Positions 35,650 to 44,289 of a DNA stretch of 64,000 bases are shown piece by piece (positions within the stretch are counted from its first letter, which is position 1; each line of letters begins with the position of its first letter). Source of the DNA: Blautia massiliensis (ex Durand et al. 2017) (GTDB lineage Bacteria > Bacillota > Clostridia > Lachnospirales > Lachnospiraceae); the NCBI RefSeq assembly GCF_001487165.1, contig NZ_LN913006.1, forward strand, positions 1,697,651-1,761,650, read 5' to 3'. The notes below the pieces were generated by a model. It was not told the DNA's origin. It ran no database searches and worked only from the letters and a program-made list of their open reading frames with translations. The position numbers and the translations under genes were made by a program.

Positions 35650-36444
35650 TTATACAAGCGCTCCACCATTCAGATTTTCCAATGCAGCTTTCTTATCCGG
35701 GCTTCGCATCAGAGTCTCACCGATCAGGACTGCACCTACCCGGTTTCTTTCCAGGATAGCGATATCACCTGCGTTTTTGATTCCGCTCTCAGACACAAAT
35801 ACCACATTGTCCGGTGCCAGGTTTCGAAGACGGATGCTGTTATTCATATCAACCTTAAAGGTTTTCAGGTCACGGTTATTTACACCGACGATCTTTGCAC
35901 CTGTCTTTAATGCTCTTGCCACTTCATTCTCGTCATGAGCTTCCACCAGTGCATCCATTCCCAGAGTTTCTGCAAGCTCTCGGTATTCCAGGAGTTCCTG
36001 GTCATTTAAGATAGCACAGATCAGAAGCACTGCCGATGCACCGAATGCTTTTGCCTGATAGATCATGTACTTATCCACCGTGAAGTCCTTCCGAAGGACC
36101 GGAATATCCACTGTTTCTGTGATCTCACGGAGATAAGTATCACTTCCCATGAAATAAAATGGCTCTGTGAGGCAGGAGATCGCAGATGCACCTGCTGCTT
36201 CGTATTCTTTCGCAATTTCCAGATACAGAAATTCCGGTGCGATCAGCCCCTTGGAGGGGGAAGCTTTTTTTACTTCACAGATGTAGGACATACCCGGCTT
36301 TTTCAACGCTTCCAGAAAGGACGGCTGCTGTGGCGCTTTTTCTGCCAGGGTTTTCAGCTGATCCAGGGGAAACTGACGTTTTTCCTTCCGGATACGTTCT
36401 CTTGTTTTTTCTGCGATTTCCTCCAGAATGTTTTTTTCGCTCAT
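35650..36444 (-). CDS. trpC: Indole-3-glycerol phosphate synthase
   Basis: A 264-residue TIM-barrel enzyme forming indole-glycerol phosphate. The motif ICEVKKASPSKGLI holds the catalytic lysine. ISCLTEPFYFMGSDTYLREI, PVLRKDFTVDKYMIYQA, VGVNNRDLKTF and VSESGIKNAGDI follow in the family order. The start at 36444 follows AAGGAGACAAACAAAGA, a rather long spacing; a 13-codon extension is possible but less conserved. Fourth gene of the trp operon. Confidence 0.96.
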   Translation of the reverse strand: MSEKNILEEIAEKTRERIRKEKRQFPLDQLKTLAEKAPQQPSFLEALKKPGMSYICEVKKASPSKGLIAPEFLYLEIAKEYEAAGASAISCLTEPFYFMGSDTYLREITETVDIPVLRKDFTVDKYMIYQAKAFGASAVLLICAILNDQELLEYRELAETLGMDALVEAHDENEVARALKTGAKIVGVNNRDLKTFKVDMNNSIRLRNLAPDNVVFVSESGIKNAGDIAILERNRVGAVLIGETLMRSPDKKAALENLNGGALV

Positions 36445-36573
36445 TCTTTGTTTGTCTCCTTGATATTTCAGTTCAACTCTCATTCGGCAATTTCAAGAAG
36501 TCTGACAGATTAATGTTTCCGTTCGTATCTCTTCCGATAGGGATTGCCGATTTCTCTTCTGCCGCTATTATTT

Positions 36574-37587
36574 TCAAATCTCGTTACTTAATTTGATAAA
36601 TTCCGCAAGCTTGGCAGCAGCTGCACCACTGTCGATCAGATCTTCAGCCTTTCTTACGCCGGCTTCCAGGCTCTCTGCCTTTCCTGCGATATAAAGTGCT
36701 GCACCTGCGTTCATGCAGACCGCCTGACGCTTCGGGCCTTTTTCGGTTCCGTTTACAATGGCTTTTGTGATCTCTGCGTTCTCTGTCGGTGTGCCGCCTG
36801 CCAGATCTTCTTTGCTGCAGCGTGTATAGCCGAACTGCTCCGGTGTGATCTCATAGGACTGGAACCATCCGTCCTTGATCTCGCACACAGAAGTCGGTGC
36901 GCTCATGGAGATCTCATCCAGCTTATCCTGTCCAAAAACTACCATTCCACGGTTCACGCCAAGCTTCATCATAACCTGTGCCAGCGGCTCTACCAGAGAC
37001 TGGTCAAAGACTCCCATCAGCTCCATGTTTGCGCCTGCCGGGTTGCTTAATGGTCCGAGGATATTAAATACCGTGCGGATTCCCAGCTCTTTACGAATCG
37101 GTGCCACATATTTCATGGCAATATGATAATTCTGGGCGAACAGGAAACAGATGTTAATCTTTTTCAGGATCTCTGCACTTTTTTCCGGCGGAATGGTGAT
37201 CTTTACGCCAAGTGCTTCCAGAACATCTGCTGCACCGCTCTTGGAAGATGCTGCACGATTTCCGTGTTTTGCTACCGGAACGCCACCTGCTGCGATCACA
37301 AGAGAAGATGTCGTGGAAATGTTAAAGGAGTTTGCTCCGTCACCACCGGTTCCTACGATCTCCAGAACATTCATATCGTGGAGAAGCTTGATGCAGTGTG
37401 CACGCATTCCGGCTGCTGATGCAGTGATCTCATCAATAGTCTCTCCTTTCAGGGAAAGTGCAGTAAGGTAGGATGCCATCTGTACCGGTGTTGCCGCTCC
37501 GTCCATGATCTCATTCATTACGGCTTCTGCTTCGTCATATGTAAGATCTTCTTTTTTTGAAAGCTTGAGGATTGCTTCTTTGATCAT
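36574..37587 (-). CDS. trpD: Anthranilate phosphoribosyltransferase
   Basis: A 337-residue enzyme adding phosphoribose to anthranilate. The PRPP-binding [20 protein letters not shown] (about 80-99) and [20 protein letters not shown] segments are intact. AGGAGGAAACAACA precedes the ATG. It is a stand-alone protein, not fused to trpG, which ends 57 bp upstream. Confidence 0.97.
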   Translation of the reverse strand: MIKEAILKLSKKEDLTYDEAEAVMNEIMDGAATPVQMASYLTALSLKGETIDEITASAAGMRAHCIKLLHDMNVLEIVGTGGDGANSFNISTTSSLVIAAGGVPVAKHGNRAASSKSGAADVLEALGVKITIPPEKSAEILKKINICFLFAQNYHIAMKYVAPIRKELGIRTVFNILGPLSNPAGANMELMGVFDQSLVEPLAQVMMKLGVNRGMVVFGQDKLDEISMSAPTSVCEIKDGWFQSYEITPEQFGYTRCSKEDLAGGTPTENAEITKAIVNGTEKGPKRQAVCMNAGAALYIAGKAESLEAGVRKAEDLIDSGAAAAKLAEFIKLSNEI

Positions 37588-37644
37588 TGTTGTTTCCTCC
37601 TGTTTTGTAACGATTCTATCTTTTATGGATTGCTGTTCTCTGTC

Positions 37645-38223
37645 TTATCTGTCTCTGATAACCTTCATAAAGTTCTCGATCATTGTTTTTCCATCCGGTG
37701 TCATAACAGATTCCGGATGGAACTGTAATCCGAATATCGGATATTCTTTATGCTCCAGTGCCATCACCTCTCCGTCCTCAGACTCAGCGGTAACAACCAG
37801 TTCCTCCGGTAAAGTATCCCGGATAGCTGCCAGTGAGTGATATCTGGCTGCCGGAAAAGTTTCCGGAAGTCCTTCAAACATCCGGCTCTTTCCAACTTTA
37901 TGTACCTCTTTCTGCTTTCCGTGCATCAGCTCTTTTGCGTAGGATACTGTCCCTCCGAAGGCTTCACAGATGGACTGATGTCCAAGGCAGATACCCAGGA
38001 TCGGCAGCTTGTCTTTGAAATATTTTATGGATTCAATACAGATTCCCGCATCCTCCGGTTTTCCCGGACCAGGGGAAAGGATCAATGCCTCCGGCTTCAT
38101 GGCCTCCAGCTCTTTGATGGTCACTTCATCATTTCTTACCACCTTGATATCCGGCTCCACAGAACCGATCAGCTGATAAACATTGTAGGAAAAGCTATCA
38201 TAATTATCGATCAGTACTATCAT
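37645..38223 (-). CDS. trpG: Anthranilate synthase component II (glutamine amidotransferase)
   Basis: A 192-residue class I amidotransferase supplying ammonia to TrpE. It starts MIVLIDNYDSFSYNVYQLIG. The nucleophile cysteine is in LGICLGHQSICEAFGG (about residue 80), and the His/Glu pair in FGLQFHPESVMT. The ATG at 38223 overlaps the trpE stop codon by four bases (ATGA), and GGAGGGACTGG upstream sets the start. It could also serve 4-amino-4-deoxychorismate synthesis. Confidence 0.96.
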   Translation of the reverse strand: MIVLIDNYDSFSYNVYQLIGSVEPDIKVVRNDEVTIKELEAMKPEALILSPGPGKPEDAGICIESIKYFKDKLPILGICLGHQSICEAFGGTVSYAKELMHGKQKEVHKVGKSRMFEGLPETFPAARYHSLAAIRDTLPEELVVTAESEDGEVMALEHKEYPIFGLQFHPESVMTPDGKTMIENFMKVIRDR

Positions 38224-39707
38224 TCCAGTCCCTCCTGTGCAGTTTCGATTGCCTGTACAACGGCTCTTGCCTTGTTGCAGCACTCCTGAAATTCACTTTC
38301 CGGAATGCTGTCTGCTACGATCCCTGCTCCTGACCGGATACAGATCTCACCGTTTTTCTTATAAACCAGGCGAATGGCAATACAGGTATCCAGGTTTCCG
38401 GCAAAATCCAGATATCCGATAGCACCGCCGTAAATACCTCGCTTGCTCTGTTCCAGTTCCTGGATGATCTGGCAGGCACGGAATTTCGGTGCTCCGGAAA
38501 GTGTTCCTGCCGGAAGGATGGCATCCACTGCATCCACCGCATCCCTGTCATCCCGGATCTGGCCGGTAACTGTGGAACCAATATGCATCACATGAGAAAA
38601 ACGCTCGATGCACATATATTTTTCTACGTTCACAGTACCGATCTTACTGATCTTTCCGATATCATTTCGCCCAAGATCCACCAGCATGTTATGCTCGGCA
38701 CGTTCCTTCTCATCAGCCAGGAGTCCTTTTTCCAGCACCAGGTCTTCTTCTTTTGTCTTGCCTCTTGGTCTTGTTCCTGCAAGCGGGAAGGTACTTAATT
38801 CTGTTCCTGCAAGCCTGGCAAGTGTTTCCGGGGAGGCTCCTGCAATCTCAATATCATCACTGGAAAAATAAAACATATACGGCGAAGGATTGGTAGCCCT
38901 GAGAACACGGTATGTATCAAACAGACTTCCCTCTGCTTTCGCTCGCATCGGATTGGAGAGCACCACCTGGAAAATATCTCCTTCGTGGATGTAATACTTC
39001 GCTTTCTCAACCATCTCACAGTATTTTGCTTTCGGGAACTGCGGCTCAATGGAAGATTTCAGCTTCAGTGACGGGAATTCATCCTGCTTTCCATTGCGGA
39101 TCAGATCCGCCATCTCTTTTAGTTTCGCTTCCGCATTCTGGTAGGCATTTTCCAGATCATCTGTCATCACTCCGGTGATCAGAAGCACCTTCTGTCTGTA
39201 ATGGTCAAAGGCGATCACCTGGTCAAAAAGCATCAGATCCATATCCCGGAAATCCTGTACTGTCTCGTCAGTAAGCTCCAGCTTCGGCTCGCTGTATTTG
39301 ATGTAATCGTAGGAAAAATATCCCACCAGACCTCCGGTAAAGGTCGGCATATTTTCCATCACCGGGCTTTTGTATTCTTTCAGGATCTCCCGAATAGCAT
39401 CTCCCGGATGCTTCACCTGCTGTACGGTTTTTTCTTCAGTTCCGTCCTCATGGATCCTGCGGATCTGAAGCTTTCCGTCTGTACAGGTGATCTCCATGGA
39501 TGGCTCATATCCCAGGAAGGAATAGCGTCCCCATACCTCTGTCTGGCTGGCACTTTCCAGAAGATAGCAATGTCTGCTGGCTGTGCGTAAGGTCCTCATG
39601 ACTTCTACGGGTGTATAGCGGTCGGAATACAGTTCTCTGCATACGGGAATACGCCGGTATTCCCCTGACTTTGCGATTTCTCTTAATCCTTCTAATGCTG
39701 GATACAT
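38220..39707 (-). CDS. trpE: Anthranilate synthase component I
   Basis: A 495-residue chorismate-binding enzyme that makes anthranilate. The N-terminal LLESASQTEVWGRYSFLGYE contains the tryptophan-feedback region. C-terminal motifs FSPLAGTRPRGKT-like (here STFPLAGTRPRGKTKEEDL), DLGRNDIGKISKIGTVNV and GTLSGAPKFRACQIIQELE mark the active site. The ATG at 39707 follows GGAGGGACTGAAT; the longer open frame is T-box leader RNA. First gene of the operon. Confidence 0.97.
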   Translation of the reverse strand: MYPALEGLREIAKSGEYRRIPVCRELYSDRYTPVEVMRTLRTASRHCYLLESASQTEVWGRYSFLGYEPSMEITCTDGKLQIRRIHEDGTEEKTVQQVKHPGDAIREILKEYKSPVMENMPTFTGGLVGYFSYDYIKYSEPKLELTDETVQDFRDMDLMLFDQVIAFDHYRQKVLLITGVMTDDLENAYQNAEAKLKEMADLIRNGKQDEFPSLKLKSSIEPQFPKAKYCEMVEKAKYYIHEGDIFQVVLSNPMRAKAEGSLFDTYRVLRATNPSPYMFYFSSDDIEIAGASPETLARLAGTELSTFPLAGTRPRGKTKEEDLVLEKGLLADEKERAEHNMLVDLGRNDIGKISKIGTVNVEKYMCIERFSHVMHIGSTVTGQIRDDRDAVDAVDAILPAGTLSGAPKFRACQIIQELEQSKRGIYGGAIGYLDFAGNLDTCIAIRLVYKKNGEICIRSGAGIVADSIPESEFQECCNKARAVVQAIETAQEGLE

Positions 39708-39739
39708 ATTCAGTCCCTCCTGATCTACATTTATGTAAC

Positions 39740-40040
39740 AAAAAAAACCCGTCTCCGGCAGAATCCAGTTCTGCCAGGGACGAGCGTTCAAAATCCAATA
39801 CACCCGCGGTGCCACCCTGCTTCACAGTATGACCTGTGCACTTGTCGGAATACCTGCATATTCCCGGCAACTGACGTATGCCTTCACGTCACAGAATACT
39901 CGGTATCCGGGATACCTTTCCCTGTGCCCTCAGCGGTCCATTTAGTAAACTGCTTCTCGACCCGGCTCTCACCCTCCCGGATTCTCTGTGCGCGCATGAA
40001 AACTTTTATCTCCGCTTCAACGGTTTAGTGGTTTACTTGA
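39740..40040 (-). promoter_or_regulatory. Tryptophan T-box riboswitch
   Basis: On the transcribed strand the T-box element AGGGTGGCACCGCGGGTG lies at 39801-39818. A terminator follows (GTCCCTGGCAGAA pairing with TTCTGCCGGAGAC, then GGGTTTTTTT) at 39740-39782. Upstream is stem I, with the AG-bulge/GGAG regions and a specifier TGG at 39938-39940 in the segment CTAAATGGACCGCTGAGG. TGG is the tryptophan codon, so uncharged tRNA-Trp should stabilise the antiterminator and turn on trpEGDCFBA. Confidence 0.95.
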
Positions 40041-40055
40041 TTAAACTCTTCATAT

Positions 40056-40084
40056 AAAATAGCACAGGATTTTTAATCTGTCAA
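40056..40084 (-). promoter_or_regulatory. Promoter of the trp operon
   Basis: Minus-strand TTGACA (40079-40084) and TATTTT (40056-40061) are 17 bases apart, with TGC before the -10. It starts the T-box leader near 40048. Confidence 0.7.
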
Positions 40085-40092
40085 TACAAAAG

Positions 40093-40121
40093 TTGAAAAA
40101 AATGTCATTTTATTCTATAAT
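40093..40121 (+). promoter_or_regulatory. Promoter of the small alarmone synthetase gene
   Basis: TTGAAA (40093-40098) and a perfect TATAAT (40116-40121) are 17 bases apart. Its -35 lies only 8 bp from the -35 of the divergent trp promoter. Confidence 0.7.
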
Positions 40122-40223
40122 TATCTTATCACATTGCCGAAAAATAACAGGAACAGATCAGAATCTGTCTTTACTGTTTTCAGCAGATTTCACATACGAA
40201 AGGAGTTTCTCTCAAAAAATACC

Positions 40224-40901
40224 ATGGCAAAAGAAAATACCAATAACTGGCTGGATACACCGGATCCCCGGGTTTTTATCAAAAATTCCGCAAAATTTAA
40301 CGACCTGATGATGATGTACCGCTGTACTGTCCGGGAGGTCCGTACCAAGCTGGAAGTCCTCAACGATGAATTTTCCGTGGAATATAAACGTAATCCCATT
40401 TCTTTTATCAAAACCAGGATCAAAAAACCGGAAAGCATTTACAAGAAGCTTAAGAAGCTTGGCTATGAATTTACAGCCGAGAATATCCAGAATCAGCTGA
40501 ATGATGTAGCCGGCATCCGGGTTGTGTGCGCTTTTATCGATGATATCTACACCATTGCGGATCTGATCTCCAAGCAGGACGATATCACTGTTATCCAGGT
40601 AAAAGATTACATCAAAAATCCAAAGCCCAACGGCTACCGCAGCTATCACATGATCGTAGAAATCCCCGTATTTTTCTCCAAAGGAAAAACACCGATGAGA
40701 GCCGAGATCCAGATCCGTACCAACGGCATGGATTTCTGGGCCACACTGGAGCATCAGCTTCGTTATAAGCAGAATATCGAAGAAATGGATGGATATGAAG
40801 AAGTCAGTGATGAACTTCTCAACTGCGCCAGAGCTGTCATCGACATGGATAATGAGATGCAGCGGATCAAGGATAAGATCGGACAGTTCCACGACATTTA
40901 A
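40224..40901 (+). CDS. Small alarmone synthetase (RelA/SpoT-like GTP pyrophosphokinase, YjbM type)
   Basis: A 225-residue stand-alone (p)ppGpp synthetase without hydrolase or TGS/ACT domains. The synthetase core has PISFIKTRIKKPESIYKKL, VAGIRVVCAFIDDIYTIAD, NPKPNGYRSYHMIVEIP and RTNGMDFWATLEHQLRYK, with metal- and nucleotide-binding residues present. It makes alarmones from ATP and GTP or GDP, independently of the ribosome. The ATG at 40224 is the first residue of the conserved protein, but AAAGGAG lies 18 bases upstream, an unusually long spacing; a TTG at 40134 in frame is less likely. The gene is divergent from the tryptophan operon. Confidence 0.92.
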   Translation: MAKENTNNWLDTPDPRVFIKNSAKFNDLMMMYRCTVREVRTKLEVLNDEFSVEYKRNPISFIKTRIKKPESIYKKLKKLGYEFTAENIQNQLNDVAGIRVVCAFIDDIYTIADLISKQDDITVIQVKDYIKNPKPNGYRSYHMIVEIPVFFSKGKTPMRAEIQIRTNGMDFWATLEHQLRYKQNIEEMDGYEEVSDELLNCARAVIDMDNEMQRIKDKIGQFHDI

Positions 40902-40938
40902 AAAGCAGGTGGGGTTAAAGCCTCACCTGCTCTTTTTC
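40901..40938. terminator. Bidirectional terminator overlapping the AraC stop codon
   Basis: AAAAGCAGGTGGGG and CCTCACCTGCTCTTT form a near-perfect stem around TTAAAG, A-rich before and T-rich after. It ends the alarmone synthetase gene and contains the last codons of the convergent AraC gene. Confidence 0.75.
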
Positions 40939-41898
40939 GCTGTTCTTTACCCGAAATGCTCTGGGTGTCATATGATAATGTTCTTTAAATACCCGGTGAA
41001 AATAACTGTTATTCTCATATCCCACCGCGGCAATGATATCACTGATGGGAAGATCTGTGTCACACATCAGTTCCACCGCCTTGTTCAGACGTTTTCGCTG
41101 AAGAAGTTCCTTAAAGTTAAATCCTGTCGTTTTTTTGATCATCTTGCTTAATACATGCATGGGCAGATGAAGACGGCTGCACAGCTCTGTCAGGGTAGCT
41201 GTCCGGTATTTTTGCTCAATGTAGTCCAGTGTGGTCATGGAGATCATGTTTTCGTACTGGTTGGGAAGACGCATCTCCACGTACTGTACGGATTCCACCA
41301 GATACATAAAGATCAGGCCCATTGTGGTCTGATTAATCCGTTCCCGGTTCTCTTCTCCATTTACCAGGGAATAGATGATGTTTTCCAGAAGATTCTGGAT
41401 CTGTAGCACCTCTGCCACCTTAAAATGCAGATATTCTCCCCGTTCCTCATCCTGTCTGAGCACATTCACAAGAAAATCTGCCAGCATATTATCATTGCCG
41501 GTCATGGAATAAGCCACATCAAAAAACTCCGGCAGCACCATAAAGTTAATGGCAATATCGTTCTGTCCAGCCTTCAGGATCTCATGTTTCGTAAACTGGT
41601 TGAGAAAAAGCAGCTCACCCTTATTAACGATGACTTTTTTGCCATCAATGATGTTAGTCAGAGAGCCTTCGCAGACATAGAGCACTTCCACGAAATTATG
41701 CCGGTGTGCCGGAAAATGCACAAAACGGGTATGGGTACGGACCGCGATCAGCCGGCCTTCCTCCAGCATTTTTCCGCTGTCCACGGTAAAGTCCCTGCCG
41801 GAGGTATAAAGGTCTCTGTCCACCTCTGCCTCTCCATCCAGGATCTTTCGTTCTTCTTCTGTGATCTTTCTCAGCTGATCCAGTAGCGCCTGCTGCAT
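40915..41898 (-). CDS. AraC family regulator with cupin domain
   Basis: A 327-residue regulator. The cupin sensor (about 45-140; FVHFPAHRHNFVEVLYVCEG) is followed by a C-terminal AraC helix-turn-helix pair (about 220-320; LTELCSRLHLPMHVLSKMI and AVGYENNSYFHRVFKEHYHM). This architecture typically senses a plant- or host-derived sugar. AAAGGAGAGGAAGGC precedes the ATG. It lies upstream of, but is transcribed like, the rhamnose-type transporter genes, from which it is separated by a terminator; a role in that sugar region is possible. Confidence 0.9.
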   Translation of the reverse strand: MQQALLDQLRKITEEERKILDGEAEVDRDLYTSGRDFTVDSGKMLEEGRLIAVRTHTRFVHFPAHRHNFVEVLYVCEGSLTNIIDGKKVIVNKGELLFLNQFTKHEILKAGQNDIAINFMVLPEFFDVAYSMTGNDNMLADFLVNVLRQDEERGEYLHFKVAEVLQIQNLLENIIYSLVNGEENRERINQTTMGLIFMYLVESVQYVEMRLPNQYENMISMTTLDYIEQKYRTATLTELCSRLHLPMHVLSKMIKKTTGFNFKELLQRKRLNKAVELMCDTDLPISDIIAAVGYENNSYFHRVFKEHYHMTPRAFRVKNSEKEQVRL

Positions 41899-42038
41899 GC
41901 CTTCCTCTCCTTTATCCGTTTCTTCTTTCTTTGTTCCTCTTTATCCTCATTTTAGCACTGCTGTCACATCCACACAACTAAAATCCTCATATAAAAGATC
42001 TGCGCAAAAGAACCTCCAACGTCTCTGCACACAGAAAC

Positions 42039-42063
42039 AGGCGGAGTCCAAAGACCTCGCCTG
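42039..42063 (-). terminator. Hairpin after the rhamnose-type transporter operon
   Basis: CAGGCGAGGTC pairs with GACTCCGCCTG (one mismatch) around a short TTT loop, followed on the minus strand by TTTCTG. The T-run is modest. It lies about 50 bases beyond the binding-protein stop codon. Confidence 0.55.
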
Positions 42064-42111
42064 CTCTGAAAGGATTTATCATATGAATATTACAGTCAAT
42101 CTGAGGATTGA

Positions 42112-43179
42112 TTAGTACAGCTTAGCCATCTCCTCGATGTTGCTTGTATCGAATTTCAGAGGTGCACCAAGAACAACCTCTGTACCGCCGTCATCTGCCT
42201 CTGTTACTGTGTAGTCACCAAGGTCACCAGCTGTGAATTTGTCATCTTTAGCACCTGTGATGTCTTCGTTGATCAGAGCGATTGTTGTGTAAGCGCTGAG
42301 TTTTCCAAGGCCCTGCATATCCCACAGATAGAAGTATGGGCAGGAATGAGAATCATCATCACCTGTGTACTCCTGCATCTCAGATGGAAGTCCAAGTCCG
42401 GTCAGCTTGCAGGAAGATCCGTTATCCTGAAGATATTTAGCTGCTGCTGCGATACCAACTGTTGTAGGTGCGCAGATAACCTTCAGATCCTTGTAGTTCT
42501 GAAGAAGAGCTGCTGTCTGGTCTGTGGATTTCTGCGGCTCATCATCACCGTATACAACGTCTACAAGCTCAAGCTTGCTGTATTTGTCATCGCCTTCCAT
42601 GATGGTCTTCATTGCGTCGATCCATGCATTCTGGTTAGCGGACTGAGATGTAGCGGAAAGGATAGCGAACTGTCCTTCACCACCGGAAATATCAAGAACT
42701 GCATCCATAAGTGCCTGAGCAACTTCTTTCGTACCAGCCTGGTTTACGAAAATCTCACGGCTGTCTTTGTTCGGTGCGGAGTCGAAGGAAGATACTTTGA
42801 TTCCCTCATCCATAGCTTCCTCAAGCTTAGCCTGAAGAGCGTTAACATCGTTAGCGGAAATACAGATTGCATCGAAGTCCTGGGAAATCAGGTTGTCAAG
42901 AACCTTGATCTGTGCATCAGCTGTAGCTGTCTCAGGATAAACGACCTGAACCTCGCCGCCTTCAGCCTCTACTGTCTCCTGGAAAGATTTCGCTGCGATC
43001 TCGAAGAATGCGTTACCGGCTGCTTTACCAACCAGAGCGATCTTTTTGTCTTTTGCGGAATCGCCAGCTGCTGCTTCTGTCTTAGTATCATCTTTTTTGT
43101 CATCTGCTGCAAGAACCGGGCAAACTGTACCAAGAACCATTGCTCCACAAAGGATTGCGCTAATTACCTTTTTTTTCAT
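42112..43179 (-). CDS. rhaS: Sugar ABC transporter substrate-binding protein, rhamnose type
   Basis: A 355-residue exported binding protein. Residues 1-25 form a Sec signal (VCPVLA-ADD) without a proper lipobox, unusual for a Gram-positive binding protein. The mature part has the two-lobe fold: KAAGNAFFEIAAKSFQET, then LDNLISQDFDAICISANDVN and AMDEGIKVSSFDSAPN. The ISANDxxAL and FAILSATSQSANQNAWIDAM segments are close to rhamnose-binding RhaS; LsrB (AI-2) proteins are relatives, so the ligand is probable, not certain. It is last in the operon, after a stem-loop and with its own GGGAGGAACAAC site, which should raise its yield. Confidence 0.8.
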   Translation of the reverse strand: MKKKVISAILCGAMVLGTVCPVLAADDKKDDTKTEAAAGDSAKDKKIALVGKAAGNAFFEIAAKSFQETVEAEGGEVQVVYPETATADAQIKVLDNLISQDFDAICISANDVNALQAKLEEAMDEGIKVSSFDSAPNKDSREIFVNQAGTKEVAQALMDAVLDISGGEGQFAILSATSQSANQNAWIDAMKTIMEGDDKYSKLELVDVVYGDDEPQKSTDQTAALLQNYKDLKVICAPTTVGIAAAAKYLQDNGSSCKLTGLGLPSEMQEYTGDDDSHSCPYFYLWDMQGLGKLSAYTTIALINEDITGAKDDKFTAGDLGDYTVTEADDGGTEVVLGAPLKFDTSNIEEMAKLY

Positions 43180-43219
43180 TGTTGTTCCTCCCTATAAGAA
43201 TATAATTTTTTTATATGCT

Positions 43220-43248
43220 GCTGCCTCCGCTACACCAATGGAGGCAGC
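43220..43248 (-). promoter_or_regulatory. Intergenic stem-loop between permease and binding-protein genes
   Basis: GCTGCCTCC and GGAGGCAGC form a perfect 9-bp stem with an 11-base loop in the 99-bp gap. No T-run follows directly, so it is more likely an mRNA-protecting or processing element than a full terminator. Confidence 0.6.
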
Positions 43249-43278
43249 TAACAATCATATGAGTTTCAAAAGTGATAT

Positions 43279-44286
43279 TTAGTTTTTCTTCATTGCGACT
43301 GCTTTTTTCACATCGCCGATGATATTCGGAAGAGCTACTGCTGCTACCAGAAGTACACCGATGATAAGAAGGATCACCTGTGCATTTACGTTCTTCTGTC
43401 CAAGGCCAACTCGTAAGCATACGATGATGAATGCAGAAATGATACCGCCGGCCAGGTTACCTTTACCACCTGTGGAGGAGATACCTCCGAATACTGCCAT
43501 TGCAATGGCATCCATCTCAAATCCGTTACCGGTTGTTGTATTTGCACCGTAGGAAGAGGATACCAGGAATACTGCACAAAGTCCGGACATAAGTCCCATA
43601 ACTGTGTAGATGATGAAACGGATCTTCTCTACGTGAACACCTGCGTAATAAGCTGCCACACGGTTTGTTCCGATCGCATATGTACGGCGTCCGAATGTGC
43701 TCTTTCCAAGAAAGATCGCAAAAAGTACACCAAGGATCAGGACCAGGAAAAGAATATATGGAATATTTCCAACCTTTCCACCGATAGCACGGAAGCCATC
43801 TGTGTTTGTGATTGCAATACTTCCGCCGGCTCCAAGTGTTACCTCAGCGATACCACGGAAGATGATCTGTGTTGCCAGTGTTACGATCATTGGAGGCAGC
43901 TCCTTGAAACGGGTAAGGATAAATCCGTTAACCGCACCACAGAGGGCACCAACAGCCAGTGCTGTAAGTACTACTACAATGAACGGAGCGTTTGTGTTGC
44001 AGACCATACAGCTTAAGGTAGCGGAGAGACACACGATCGCACCTACGGAAATATCGATCTCGCCTAATACCAGGATGTACGCCATCGGGAACATCATGAA
44101 TACCTCTGCAAGGTAAACCGGCATCTGACGAAGAACACTCTTCATATTATAAAACTCAGAAAATGATGCGCAGAAAATATTTACCAGGATAAAGAGAATG
44201 ACCAGGATGCCTTCCCAACTGAATATGATGTGTTTCATCGGATTTTCCGGCACATTGTTAATACTTCTTCCAGATTTTCCAGCCAT
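43279..44286 (-). CDS. Sugar ABC transporter permease (RbsC/RhaPQ family)
   Basis: A 335-residue permease with about 8-10 helices. The family signature GEIDISVGAIVCLSATLSCM and the ATPase-contact loop region SGLCAVFLVSSSY with NGFEMDAIAMAVFGGISSTG are present. It forms the membrane channel with the second permease. GGGAGATGTAAATC precedes the ATG; the start lies three bases after the upstream permease stop. Carbohydrate uptake family 2 (CUT2) transporters of the rhamnose type carry two different permeases, as here. Confidence 0.92.
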   Translation of the reverse strand: MAGKSGRSINNVPENPMKHIIFSWEGILVILFILVNIFCASFSEFYNMKSVLRQMPVYLAEVFMMFPMAYILVLGEIDISVGAIVCLSATLSCMVCNTNAPFIVVVLTALAVGALCGAVNGFILTRFKELPPMIVTLATQIIFRGIAEVTLGAGGSIAITNTDGFRAIGGKVGNIPYILFLVLILGVLFAIFLGKSTFGRRTYAIGTNRVAAYYAGVHVEKIRFIIYTVMGLMSGLCAVFLVSSSYGANTTTGNGFEMDAIAMAVFGGISSTGGKGNLAGGIISAFIIVCLRVGLGQKNVNAQVILLIIGVLLVAAVALPNIIGDVKKAVAMKKN

Positions 44287-44289
44287 GAT

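Noticed and set aside
33709-39707. Fused trp enzymes (TrpCF or TrpGD)
   Set aside because: Clear stop and start codons separate each gene; trpC-trpF are 107 bp apart and trpG-trpD 57 bp apart.
39708-39815. 36-codon N-terminal extension of trpE
   Set aside because: It lies in the T-box core and terminator; GGAGGG precedes the ATG at 39707.
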